A program made the position numbers and the translations under genes. Of a stretch of 64,000 bases of DNA, positions 7,802 to 16,256 are shown piece after piece (the stretch's first letter is position 1; each line of letters starts with the position of its first letter). Below the pieces are notes generated by a model. It made no database searches. It saw nothing but the letters and a program-made list of their open reading frames with translations, and was not told where the DNA came from. Source of the DNA: Pseudoduganella lurida (GTDB lineage: Bacteria; Pseudomonadota; Gammaproteobacteria; Burkholderiales; Burkholderiaceae_D); NCBI RefSeq assembly GCF_007830455.1, contig NZ_VLLB01000001.1, positions 1,240,001 through 1,304,000 on the forward strand, given 5' to 3'.

Positions 7802-10705
7802 ATGGCAGGCAGGTTTTCCTCGGTATCGCGTGCGGCGGCGGGCACGCTGGCGGCCGGCCTGTGTGTCACGGGTGCCCTGTTCCTCGCCGTCGGCGCGCTG
7901 GAATACGGCAAGATGGCGCAGGGCTTCAGCCAGCGCGCCAACGTGCGCGTGGCCGCCATCCGCCGCGGCCTGGACGATGCCGTCGAAGTCCTGACCGTTA
8001 CCAACGGGCTGCTGCGCACGATGCCGGACGTGACGCAGCACCAGTTCCGCGACTTCACCGGCCCGCTGCTGCGCCGCTACCCCTTCGTGATGTCGTTCGC
8101 GCAGCAGCGCGTGCTCACCCATGCGGACCGGCTGGCGCTGGAAGCGCGCATGCGCCGCGACCATCCCGACTTCGTGGTAACCGAGCGCAACGGCCGCTCG
8201 CTGGTGCCTGCCGCGCAGCGCGACCGGTACGTGGTCGCGGACCTGATGATGCCCGAATACCACGGCAAGGGCGCCGGCCTGGACGTGTGGCCGCTGCCCG
8301 CCACGCGCTTCACCGTGGAGCGCATGCTGCGCACCGGCCGGCCCGCCGCCACGCCGCTGGTCAGCGTGACGTCGACCAGCCAGCGCGACACGTTCCTGAT
8401 GCTGATGCCTTTTTACCGCCCCGGCATGCCCACCGAAACGGCGGCGGAACGCCAGGCCGCGTGGCAGGGCCAGACGGTGGCCCTGATCCGCGCGCCGCAC
8501 CTGGTGCATACCATCCTCCAGTATGGCGGCCTGCTGGACGACCCGAACCTGACGCTGCGCGTGTACACCGGTGAGCGCATCGGGAACGCCCACCTGGTCT
8601 ACACCGCCGGCGCCGAGAACCCCGCCCCGGATCCCTGGTCCGCGCTGCCGCGCTGGATCTCCCCCACCCGCCGCGAACAGCTGACCACCAGCTTCGATGT
8701 GCTGGGCCAGACCTGGCACGTGCACGCCGAGGCGCTGCCGCGCACCTTCCTGGCCGACCATGCGGGCTCGCTGATCGCACTGATCGGCGGCCTGCTGTTC
8801 AGCCTCATGGCGGCGGCGCTGGTGCACACGCTGGAGCAGCGCTCGCGCCGCGTGCAGTGGCTGGTGGACGAGCGCACGGCCGACCTGCGCCGCAGCAACG
8901 ACCGGCTGAACGACGACGTGGCGGCCAGGAAGCGCACCGAACGCGCGCTGCAGGAAAGCGAACACCGTTTCCGCCGGCTGCTGGCCCTGTCCTCCGACTG
9001 GTACTGGGAACAGGACGTGCACTTCCGCTTCACCAGCATCACCGGCGGCTTCTTCGACATGGCGAAAGTGCCGCGCGACCGCTACATCGGCCGTACACGC
9101 CTGCAGGCGCACCCCGAGATGGAAGGCACCCGGGCCGGCCGCGAGCACCTGGCCCTGCTGGAAGCGCGCCTGCCCTACTTCAACATGGAACACGAGATCC
9201 GGGGCGACGACGGCGTCACGCGCTGGTTCCAGTCCACCGGCGAACCGGTGTACGACGCGCACGGCGAATTCCGCGGCTACCGCGGCACCGGCAGCGAAAT
9301 CACGGAACGCAAGCTGGCCGAGCAGCGCATCCGCCACATCGCCCACCACGACACGCTGACGGAACTGCCGAACCGCATGCTGCTGCAGGACCGGCTGGCC
9401 CAGGCGGTGGCCTACGCCAACCGCAGCGGCAAGCAGATGTGGGTGCTGCTGATCGACCTGGACCGCTTCAAGTTCGTCAACGACAGCATGGGCCACAAGG
9501 CCGGCGACGTGCTGCTGCAGACGGTGGCCACGCGCCTGCGCGCGGCCGTGCGCGAGACCGACACGGTGGCGCGCCTGTCCGGCGACGAGTTCGTGGCGAT
9601 CCTGGCCGAGCACCAGGACGAGACGCTGGCGCCGGACGTGGTCACCCGCGTGATGCAGGCGCTGGCGCAGCCGACCACGCTGGAAGGCAAGGAGTTCTTC
9701 GTCACCTGCAGCATCGGCGTGGCCGTCTACCCGGGCGACGGCTCCCCTGCCCAGCACCTGATCGAACATGCCGACATCGCCATGTACTCGGCCAAGAAGC
9801 TGGGCCGCAACTGCTGGCGCTTCTACGAAAGCACGATGAACGACGAGGCCCAGGAACGCCTGCGCATCGAAACGGCGCTGCGCAGCGCGCTCGAACGCGA
9901 CGAATTCGTGCTGCACTACCAGCCGCAGGTGGACCTGGCAAGCGGCCGCATCGTGGGCATGGAGGCGCTGCTGCGCTGGCAGCACCCGGAACTGGGCATG
10001 GTGCCGCCGCAGCGCTTCATCGGCCTGGCGGAGGAAACGGGCCTGATCGTGCCGATCGGCGCGTGGGTGATGCGCACCGCCTGCGCGCAGGCCAAGGCCT
10101 GGCACGACGCGGCGCGCGATCATGGAATAGGCGCGGGCACGGGTGCAGGATGGCCGGGCGCCCCTATCGCGCCGCTGCGCGTGGCCGTCAATCTCTCGGC
10201 GCGCCAGTTCACCCAGCCGGACCTGGTGGACGACGTGGCGCGCGTGCTGGCCGAGACGGGCCTGCCGCCGGCCTCGCTGGAACTGGAGCTGACGGAAAGC
10301 CTGTTCGTGGACGACGTGGCACGCGCCGTGGACCTGCTGCACCAGCTGAAGGCGCTGGGCGTGGCGCTGTCGATCGACGACTTCGGCACGGGCTACTCCA
10401 GCCTGTCCTACCTGCGCACCTTCCCGATCGACGTGCTGAAGATCGACCGCTCCTTCGTCAACGACATCGCCAGCGACGGCGACGATGCGGCCATCGTCGT
10501 GTCCATCATCGCGCTGGCCCACAACCTGAAGCTGCGCGTGATTGCCGAAGGGGTCGAAACGGCCGCCCAGCTCGACTTCCTGCGCGAGCACGGCTGCGAC
10601 GAGATGCAGGGCTACCACTTCAGCCGTCCCCTGCCCGTCGCCGAGTTCGAACGGCTGCTGCGCGCCGCCACCGCGCTCGAGCCGCTGCCGCTGCTGCGCG
10701 CGTGA
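7802..10705 (+). CDS. CHASE-PAS-GGDEF-EAL bifunctional c-di-GMP enzyme
   Basis: 967 aa membrane protein. TM1 is at about residues 8-32, a periplasmic CHASE sensor domain follows to about 315, then TM2 (LIALIGGLLFSLMAAAL), a coiled coil and a PAS domain (FRRLLALSSDWYWEQD). The GGDEF domain has SGDEF at residues 593-597 preceded by an RETD I-site. The EAL domain has MEALLRW near 721, NLSARQF, ELTES, DDFGTGYSS, KIDRSF and AEGVET. All usual catalytic residues of both domains are present, so it should make and/or degrade c-di-GMP in response to an extracytoplasmic ligand and a cytosolic cue. It is a single gene; its leader holds a 7-bp GC hairpin at 7751-7766. Confidence 0.95.
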   Translation: MAGRFSSVSRAAAGTLAAGLCVTGALFLAVGALEYGKMAQGFSQRANVRVAAIRRGLDDAVEVLTVTNGLLRTMPDVTQHQFRDFTGPLLRRYPFVMSFAQQRVLTHADRLALEARMRRDHPDFVVTERNGRSLVPAAQRDRYVVADLMMPEYHGKGAGLDVWPLPATRFTVERMLRTGRPAATPLVSVTSTSQRDTFLMLMPFYRPGMPTETAAERQAAWQGQTVALIRAPHLVHTILQYGGLLDDPNLTLRVYTGERIGNAHLVYTAGAENPAPDPWSALPRWISPTRREQLTTSFDVLGQTWHVHAEALPRTFLADHAGSLIALIGGLLFSLMAAALVHTLEQRSRRVQWLVDERTADLRRSNDRLNDDVAARKRTERALQESEHRFRRLLALSSDWYWEQDVHFRFTSITGGFFDMAKVPRDRYIGRTRLQAHPEMEGTRAGREHLALLEARLPYFNMEHEIRGDDGVTRWFQSTGEPVYDAHGEFRGYRGTGSEITERKLAEQRIRHIAHHDTLTELPNRMLLQDRLAQAVAYANRSGKQMWVLLIDLDRFKFVNDSMGHKAGDVLLQTVATRLRAAVRETDTVARLSGDEFVAILAEHQDETLAPDVVTRVMQALAQPTTLEGKEFFVTCSIGVAVYPGDGSPAQHLIEHADIAMYSAKKLGRNCWRFYESTMNDEAQERLRIETALRSALERDEFVLHYQPQVDLASGRIVGMEALLRWQHPELGMVPPQRFIGLAEETGLIVPIGAWVMRTACAQAKAWHDAARDHGIGAGTGAGWPGAPIAPLRVAVNLSARQFTQPDLVDDVARVLAETGLPPASLELELTESLFVDDVARAVDLLHQLKALGVALSIDDFGTGYSSLSYLRTFPIDVLKIDRSFVNDIASDGDDAAIVVSIIALAHNLKLRVIAEGVETAAQLDFLREHGCDEMQGYHFSRPLPVAEFERLLRAATALEPLPLLRA

Positions 10706-10715
10706 CCTGGTTTCT

Positions 10716-11216
10716 TTACTGCCCTTTATTCCCCTTCGCCCCATGCAGGGCCAGCCGCGCCGCCTTCCTGGCCTGCGCCTGCTCGCAGCGCGCAATCTGC
10801 TCGGCCGTCTCCGGCACCAGCGGCGGCACGGCGACCGGCTTGCGGTCCTTGTCCACCGCCACCATCGTGAAGTAGCAGCTGTTCGCATGGCGCACCAGCC
10901 GCTGCTGGATGTTCTCCGTCACCACGCGGATGCCCACCTCCATCGACGTGCGGCCCGTGTAGTTGACGGAGGCGAGGAAGGTGACCAGCTCGCCGACATG
11001 GATCGGCTGCAGGAACATCACCTGGTCCACCGACAGCGTCACCACATAGCTGCCCGAGTAGCGGCTGGCGCAGGCGTAGGCCACGCTGTCGAGGAACTTC
11101 AGGATCGTGCCGCCGTGGACGTTGCCGGAGAAGTTCGCCATGTCCGGGGTCATCAGAACGGTCATCGTCAGCTCGTGGGCCGACCAGTGCATTGCGCTGT
11201 CCATCGTTGCTTCCAT
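10716..11216 (-). CDS. Hotdog-fold acyl-CoA thioesterase
   Basis: 166 aa. A single hotdog domain has the signature HGGTILKFLDSVAYACASRY, followed by VTLSVDQVMFLQPIHVGELV and VNYTGRTSMEVGIRV. This matches cytosolic YciA/BACH-type acyl-CoA hydrolases, which release free CoA from acyl-CoAs. The start may be the ATG at 11216 or the one at 11204; GGAAG precedes the latter, which slightly favours 162 aa. It is convergent with the c-di-GMP gene, with only ten bases between the stops. Chain-length preference cannot be read from the sequence. Confidence 0.9.
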   Translation of the reverse strand: MEATMDSAMHWSAHELTMTVLMTPDMANFSGNVHGGTILKFLDSVAYACASRYSGSYVVTLSVDQVMFLQPIHVGELVTFLASVNYTGRTSMEVGIRVVTENIQQRLVRHANSCYFTMVAVDKDRKPVAVPPLVPETAEQIARCEQAQARKAARLALHGAKGNKGQ

Positions 11217-11301
11217 GTGGGGAGTGTTCTATGCATTCTAATGGCAATATCGTATGCTTGCGCATCAAAAACTTCCGGCTCATCACATGGAGGAGCACAG
11301 C

Positions 11302-12636
11302 ATGAGATCCAAGACAGGGGTGGCGCGGCAGGTGGCCGCGGCCATGGCGGGCCTGGCGCTGGCCGCGTCCGCGCAGGCCGCTTTCACGGCCGACCAGGTG
11401 CAGTCGTTCACGCTGGCCAACGGCATGAAGTTCATCGTCCTGGAAAGCAGCACGATCCCGAACGCGAACATGTACACGTTCTGGAAGGTGGGCTCGCGCA
11501 ACGAGGCGCCCGGCACCACCGGCCTGTCCCACTTCTTCGAACACATGATGTTCAACGGCTCGAAGAACTACGGCCCGAAGATGTTCGACCGCACGATGGA
11601 AGCATCCGGCGGCAGCAACAACGCCTACACGAACAGCGACGTGACGGTCTACCAGGACTGGTTCCCCGCCGCGTCGCTGGAGACCATCTTCAGGCTGGAA
11701 AGCGACCGCATCGCGCACCTGACGATCGATCCGAAGATGGTCGAGAGCGAGCGCGGCGTGGTGCTGTCCGAGCGCAGCACGGGCCTGGAGAACTCGAATG
11801 TGCGCATGCTGCAGGAAGACCTGAACAGCGTCGCCTATTCCGCCCATCCGTATTCGTGGCCCGTGATCGGCTTCGAGTCCGACATCAAGGCGTGGACCCA
11901 GCAGGACCTCGTCAACTACTTCCGCACCTACTACGCGCCGAACAACGCGGTGTCCGTGATCGTCGGCGACGTCAAGGCCGCGCAGGTGAAGGCGCTGGCG
12001 ACGAAATACTTCGGCGCGATCCCGAAGCGCGCCATGCCGCCGGCCGTGAAGACCGTGGAGCCGGAACAGAAAGGCGAACGCCGGCTGTTCGTGGAGAAGA
12101 CGTCGGCCACCTCGGCCAACCTGATGGTGGCGTACAAGGTGCCGCGCCTGGACAGCCCGGACCACTACGCGCTGGACGTGCTGCAAAGCCTGCTCACCGA
12201 GGGCAAGACCTCGCGGCTGTACAAGGCGCTGGTGGAAACGGGGCTGGCCACGTCGGTCGGCACGGATGCCACGGATGGCTTCGATCCGGGCCTGCTGTAC
12301 GTGTTCGCCGTGGCTGCCAATGGCGTCGATGGGGCGAAGGTGGAGACGGCCCTGCTGGCGGAGATCGACAATGTGGTGCAGCACGGCGTGAAGGCCGAGG
12401 AACTGCAGGCCGTGAAGAACAAGAAGCTCGTCAACCTGTACCGGCTGCAGGAGACCATCAACGGCAAGGCCCAGCAGCTGGGCAACTACGAGGTGTTCTT
12501 CGGCGACTGGCGCAAGCTGTTCGCCGCGCCGGCCGACTACGAAAAGCTCACCGCTGCGGAGATCCAGGCCGTGGCCGCCCGCTACCTGAAAAAATCGCAG
12601 CGCACGATCGGCACGCTGGCCGCGAAGGAACAATGA
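11302..12636 (+). CDS. M16 zinc metallopeptidase, catalytic subunit
   Basis: 444 aa from the ATG at 11302, with GGAGGA upstream; an earlier ATG at 11254 lacks a site. A signal peptide ends near AQAAF, so the protein is periplasmic. The inverted zinc motif HFFEH is at residues 77-81, and the distal Glu lies in ESERGVVLSERS. It belongs to the pitrilysin/MPP family that cleaves short or unfolded peptides. The next gene overlaps by four bases (ATGA) and encodes a paralogue without the zinc motif, so the two should form a heterodimeric peptidase like the mitochondrial processing peptidase pair. Confidence 0.93.
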   Translation: MRSKTGVARQVAAAMAGLALAASAQAAFTADQVQSFTLANGMKFIVLESSTIPNANMYTFWKVGSRNEAPGTTGLSHFFEHMMFNGSKNYGPKMFDRTMEASGGSNNAYTNSDVTVYQDWFPAASLETIFRLESDRIAHLTIDPKMVESERGVVLSERSTGLENSNVRMLQEDLNSVAYSAHPYSWPVIGFESDIKAWTQQDLVNYFRTYYAPNNAVSVIVGDVKAAQVKALATKYFGAIPKRAMPPAVKTVEPEQKGERRLFVEKTSATSANLMVAYKVPRLDSPDHYALDVLQSLLTEGKTSRLYKALVETGLATSVGTDATDGFDPGLLYVFAVAANGVDGAKVETALLAEIDNVVQHGVKAEELQAVKNKKLVNLYRLQETINGKAQQLGNYEVFFGDWRKLFAAPADYEKLTAAEIQAVAARYLKKSQRTIGTLAAKEQ

Positions 12637-14039
12637 TGACACCGTCCTCCATGAAGTACCCGTTGCTGGCTGCCGCCCTCTTTGCCGCGACCGGCGCCAG
12701 CGCCGCCGCGGCATTCAAGCTGCCGCAGTTCGAGACCGTGAAGCTGCCGAACGGGCTGACCGTGCTGCTGATGGAGCGCCATGAAGTGCCGCTCGTGGCC
12801 GTGCGCGCGGTGGTGAAAGCGGGCGCCGTCGACGATGGCAGCCGCGCCGGCCTGGCCAACCTGACGGGCGACGCGATCCTGCTGGGCAGCGAGAAGCACA
12901 GCAAGGCCGCCATCGACGAGGCGTTCGACTTCCGCGGCGCGATGCTGGCCGGCGGCAGCGGCACCGAGCAGACGACGGTGCAGGCCAACTTCGCGAAGGC
13001 CGATACCGACACGCTGCTGCCGCTGTTTGCCGAGATCGTCCAGCAGCCCGGCTTCGATGCGGCCGAACTGGACAAGCTGCGCACCCGCAAGGTGAGCGGC
13101 CTGAAACAGGCCAAGGAAAGCCCGCGCCAGGTCGCCGGCCTGTATTACCGCAGCATGCTGTTCGGCGACGCGCCGTATGCCAATCCGCCGGTCGGCACCG
13201 TCGGCACCCTGTCCGCGCTGAAGCAGGCGGACGTGCGGGAATTCCACCGCACCCACTTCCGGCCGGACAATGCGGCCATCGTGGTGGTCGGCGACTTCGA
13301 TCCGGCCGCGATGCGGCAGAAGATCGAGGCGCTGTTCGGCCAGTGGCGCGCGGCGGGTGCAGCACCGCAGCGCGCCGACTACGGCAGGCCGCAGGCCGGC
13401 ACGGCGCGCGTCTGGCTGGTCGACAAGCCCGATGCGATCGAGACCACGTTCACGATCGGCGGCGCCGGCATCGCCCGCAACGATCCGGACTACGTGCCGC
13501 TGCAGGTGGTGAACACGGTGCTGGGCGGGCGCTTCACGTCCTGGCTGAACGACGAGCTGCGGGTGAACTCGGGCCTGACCTACGGCGCGAACAGCGGCTT
13601 CGCGCCGATGGCGCAGGCGGGCACCTTCGCGATCTCCAGCTTCACCGCGCTGCCGAAGACGGAGGCGGCGCTGGACCTGGCGCTGAAGACCTACGACCGC
13701 CTGTGGAGCCGCGGCATCGACCAGGCCACGCTCGACTCCGCGAAGGCCTACGTGAAGGGCCAGTTCCCGCCCCGCTTCGAAACGGGCGAGCAGCTGGCCA
13801 GCCTGCTGGGCGACATGTTCGCCCTCGGCGTGGGCCGCGACCAGATCGACAACTTCACGCGCGACGTGGACGGCCTGACGCCGGCCAAGGCAAAGCAGCT
13901 GGTGGACCGGCATTTCCCGCGCAAGAACCTGCAGATGCTGCTGATCGGGAAAGCGTCCGACATCAAGCCGATCGCGGCGAAGTACGGGGAGGTGACGGAG
14001 CTGGAGATCGCGGCCGACGGGTTCCGGCCGGTGAAGTAA
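12633..14039 (+). CDS. M16 family peptidase, non-catalytic partner subunit
   Basis: 468 aa. The ATG at 12633 overlaps the stop of the upstream M16 gene (ATGA), so translation is coupled; a second ATG follows at once. A signal peptide ends near GASAAAA. Where catalytic members have HxxEH, this protein reads LANLTGDAIL, so zinc cannot bind. The substrate-binding Arg/Tyr pair of inactive partners is kept in ELRVNSGLTYGANS. It probably completes the chamber with the preceding catalytic subunit in the periplasm. Substrate is unknown. Confidence 0.92.
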   Translation: MMTPSSMKYPLLAAALFAATGASAAAAFKLPQFETVKLPNGLTVLLMERHEVPLVAVRAVVKAGAVDDGSRAGLANLTGDAILLGSEKHSKAAIDEAFDFRGAMLAGGSGTEQTTVQANFAKADTDTLLPLFAEIVQQPGFDAAELDKLRTRKVSGLKQAKESPRQVAGLYYRSMLFGDAPYANPPVGTVGTLSALKQADVREFHRTHFRPDNAAIVVVGDFDPAAMRQKIEALFGQWRAAGAAPQRADYGRPQAGTARVWLVDKPDAIETTFTIGGAGIARNDPDYVPLQVVNTVLGGRFTSWLNDELRVNSGLTYGANSGFAPMAQAGTFAISSFTALPKTEAALDLALKTYDRLWSRGIDQATLDSAKAYVKGQFPPRFETGEQLASLLGDMFALGVGRDQIDNFTRDVDGLTPAKAKQLVDRHFPRKNLQMLLIGKASDIKPIAAKYGEVTELEIAADGFRPVK

Positions 14040-14105
14040 ACGCCTGCTTGTACGCTGGCCGCACCGCAGCCGGGGCGCATGCTCGCACCGCTGGCCGCAG
14101 CGCGA

Positions 14106-14277
14106 CCGGGGTCTGACCCACAGCGCCGGCGGCGCAGATCCCGGTCGTTAACGTCACCGCGGGTCTGACCCCAGCTTTTGCCGGCGCATCGACAGCGCTA
14201 GCAAACAGCTGGGGTCAGACCCGCGGCAATGTCGGCAATGCCGGCGAAGGTCCCGGGCGCCGTGGGTCAGACCCCGG
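14106..14277. repeat. Nested perfect inverted repeats built on GGGGTCTGACCC
   Basis: This fills the 304-bp gap between the M16 operon and the next minus-strand gene. The inner arms at 14157-14176 and 14207-14226 are perfect 20-bp inverted copies (ccgcgggtctgaccccagct) with a 30-nt spacer. The outer arms at 14106-14121 and 14262-14277 are perfect 16-bp inverted copies. Each arm contains ggggtctgaccc or a near form. No coding sequence is seen in the gap. A cruciform, bidirectional terminator or immobile repeat element are the options; there are no T-tracts. Confidence 0.9.
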
Positions 14278-14343
14278 CGCCGGCGACCGAGTCAACGGTC
14301 CACGTGATCCCCGGCGTCAAGAACTGGGCGCCGGCGACCAAAT

Positions 14344-14703
14344 TCAGATCCCCTGCGCCTCGATATCGGCCAGCGTCTCCAGCCCCTTCGGCGTCACGGC
14401 ATAGCCGCCCTCGACCGGCACGATATGGGACTTCTTGCCCAGGAAGGCCGCCACTTCGCCATCGAGCTTTGCGGCGGGATCGGTGGTGAGCGCGCGCATG
14501 CCGATGATGCAGCGGCGCAGGAAGAGTTTTTCCTTGCCCTTGTCGGTCAGCGTCATCTGCCCGTTGCGGGCGATGGAGAGCATCTTCAGGCCGGACAGGC
14601 GCTTCGTGTTGCGGGCGACGCAGGCGCTGGGGCGGCCCGTGATGCCGCGCCGGACTTCGTCGAGCGCGTTGAATTCGTCGGTACTGAGTTTTTCGTCTTT
14701 CAT
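14344..14703 (-). CDS. Hypothetical protein
   Basis: 119 aa from the ATG at 14703, with GGAA just upstream; the longer start at 14778 reads through unlikely sequence. It is a soluble basic protein without a signal or TM. MTLTDKGKEKLFLRR and YAVTPKGLETLADIEAQGI resemble the strand-turn-helix tails of winged-helix regulators, with two such modules in a row. I do not assign a function. It is isolated, with the GGGGTCTGACCC palindromes immediately downstream. Confidence 0.7.
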   Translation of the reverse strand: MKDEKLSTDEFNALDEVRRGITGRPSACVARNTKRLSGLKMLSIARNGQMTLTDKGKEKLFLRRCIIGMRALTTDPAAKLDGEVAAFLGKKSHIVPVEGGYAVTPKGLETLADIEAQGI

Positions 14704-14805
14704 TGCTGTTCCATGGTGGCGATTGCGGCCATCATGGTACGCGCCCGCACCCGCCCCGGCAAGGACGGTGCTTTGCAACGGCCGGGGGCAGGCTTACTTG
14801 CAGGC

Positions 14806-14928
14806 TTACTTGAAGGCTTTCAGCGTCAGCAGCAGCAGGCCCAGGCCGGCAACGATGCCGGCCCACGTGAAGCGCATGCGGTCGACGCGGCGGCCCAGGT
14901 AGATCTTGTTGTGTAATGAATTGCCCAT
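14806..14928 (-). CDS. Small single-pass membrane protein (40 aa)
   Basis: The ATG at 14928 is preceded by GGGAG. The product is 40 aa: a basic N-terminus (LHNKIYLGRRVDRMRF) and one TM helix (TWAGIVAGLGLLLLTLKAF). A longer frame to 15036 exists but runs through AT-rich promoter-like DNA and is not favoured. Function is unknown; it looks like a short membrane-anchored protein of the kind often missed in annotation. It is transcribed alone or with the 119-aa gene 103 bp downstream. Confidence 0.65.
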   Translation of the reverse strand: MGNSLHNKIYLGRRVDRMRFTWAGIVAGLGLLLLTLKAFK

Positions 14929-15128
14929 CTCGCGCTCCCGCTCTTCAATAGTTGATTGTTCAATTATAAAAATAGTTCGGTGACGGGCACGTGACACACG
15001 CCACATAAACAACACTTTGTATCCCACGGACAACACTCAGGCACCATTATTTTATGGTCATCAATGCGGCGCGGCAACCCGCCGCCGCCTGATAGCATTC
15101 AGTCATCATTCACCAACGGGAGAACGCG

Positions 15129-15296
15129 ATGACCGCGACCAATAAGCCAGACGAGTCCGAAAAAGGCCAGCACATGATCAACGAGGACGATATCGGCAGC
15201 GGCGAGAAAACGCCGGGCGAGAAGGAGACGGACGAACAGATCCGCCAGATCCCCACGCCGCCAGGCCAGACACCGAAGGACGGTGCCAAGGCCTGA
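15129..15296 (+). CDS. Small acidic hydrophilic protein (55 aa)
   Basis: The ATG at 15129 follows GGGAG. The 55-residue product (MTATNKPDESEKG to PKDGAKA) is highly charged, rich in Glu, Lys, Pro and Gly, with no hydrophobic core, so it is probably intrinsically disordered. Such short disordered proteins are often stress-induced in related bacteria, but that is only an analogy. Its upstream region at 14929-15128 is AT-rich and divergent to the 40-aa membrane protein gene. Confidence 0.65.
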   Translation: MTATNKPDESEKGQHMINEDDIGSGEKTPGEKETDEQIRQIPTPPGQTPKDGAKA

Positions 15297-15356
15297 TGCC
15301 GTTGAAGCCTTGACGCGATGACGCCGTCGCGCCGCTCTTTACATCCGCTCTTTACA

Positions 15357-15530
15357 TCAGCTCATCCTGATCGGCGGCGGCGGCGCGCTAGGTTCTTCCA
15401 CCGGGGGAATTTCCGTCGGCGGCTTCTCGGAAGGCTGCGGCTGCGCCGGCGGATCCGATTCCGGCTGCGGCAGGTCGGGGTCCGGCGTGATATGGGCGCG
15501 CAGCGTGCGCGGGTCGCTCGGCGAAGTCAT
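15357..15530 (-). CDS. Small proline-rich protein (57 aa)
   Basis: 57 aa from the ATG at 15530, with AAGGAG seven bases upstream. The sequence is dominated by Pro, Glu, Ser and Asp (PDPDLPQPESDPP, PPTEIPPVEEPSAPPPP) and should be disordered. It is convergent with the 55-aa gene, 60 bp apart. The clear ribosome site and short clean frame support expression. The frame continues upstream to 16262 only as an antisense shadow of the Moco gene. Function is unknown. Confidence 0.6.
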   Translation of the reverse strand: MTSPSDPRTLRAHITPDPDLPQPESDPPAQPQPSEKPPTEIPPVEEPSAPPPPIRMS

Positions 15531-15647
15531 ATTGATGCTCCTTGGTAAATGTTGCCAAAAGCTTAGCACTTCCCGATCCCGCATGGCGCCGGATTGGTAA
15601 CGCGGCGGCCGGCCGTCCTCCGGATGCGGCCGCCAGACAGGAGAAAC

Positions 15648-16256
15648 ATGAGTACACGAGGATTCACCGGGCGCCGCCCGGGCGCAGGAACGGCGGGCCG
15701 CCTGCCGCCGGGCCAGCACGAGGAGCACGATTTCCCCGTGCTGTCCCTGGGCCCGGCGCCCCATGTCGACCTGGCCACCTGGCGCTTCACCATCCGCCAC
15801 CGCGCCCGCCCCGTCGCCAGCTGGACGTGGGAGGAATTCAACGCCCTGCCCCGCACCACCTGGCGCGGCGACATCCACTGCGTCACCACGTGGAGCAAGT
15901 TCGACACCGTCTGGGAAGGCGTGTCGTTCGACGACATCCTTGCCGCGGCCGGCATCGAGGCGCCCACGCCCTACCTGCTCGCCCAGTCGTTCGACGACTA
16001 CGACACCAATGTCCCGGTGGCCGACCTGGTGGACGGCCAGGCGATGGTCGCCACCCACTTCAACGGCGCACCGCTCACGGCCGAACACGGCGGCCCGGCG
16101 CGGCTGCTGGTGCCGCACCTGTACTTCTGGAAGAGCGCCAAATGGATCAGCGGCCTGAAGTTCACGGAGCGCGACGAGGCGGGCTTCTGGGAGCTGCGCG
16201 GCTACCACATGCGCGGCGACCCGTGGCGCGAGCAGCGCTATACGGACGACGAATGA
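15648..16256 (+). CDS. Sulfite-oxidase-like molybdopterin-dependent oxidoreductase
   Basis: 202 aa from the ATG at 15648, with AGGAGA upstream. It has a single Moco-binding domain of the sulfite oxidase/YedY superfamily. The molybdenum-ligating Cys lies in WRGDIHCVTTWSKFDT, followed by GVSFDDIL and, near the end, LYFWKSAKWISGLKF. There is no signal peptide, so the protein is cytosolic, unlike MsrP/YedY. The next gene, a flavin/NAD reductase, overlaps by four bases and is the likely electron partner. The substrate is unknown; an uncharacterised sulfite-oxidase-like enzyme is the safest call. Confidence 0.9.
   Translation: MSTRGFTGRRPGAGTAGRLPPGQHEEHDFPVLSLGPAPHVDLATWRFTIRHRARPVASWTWEEFNALPRTTWRGDIHCVTTWSKFDTVWEGVSFDDILAAAGIEAPTPYLLAQSFDDYDTNVPVADLVDGQAMVATHFNGAPLTAEHGGPARLLVPHLYFWKSAKWISGLKFTERDEAGFWELRGYHMRGDPWREQRYTDDE

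Noticed and set aside
7790..10888. A 1032-codon minus-strand frame opposite the GGDEF-EAL gene
   Set aside because: It mirrors a clearly real gene with all c-di-GMP motifs; no domain or ribosome site supports the antisense reading.
10542..12632. Long upstream extension of the second M16 gene frame
   Set aside because: Only 12633-14039 shows protein-like sequence and a signal peptide; the earlier part is an out-of-frame shadow of the preceding genes.
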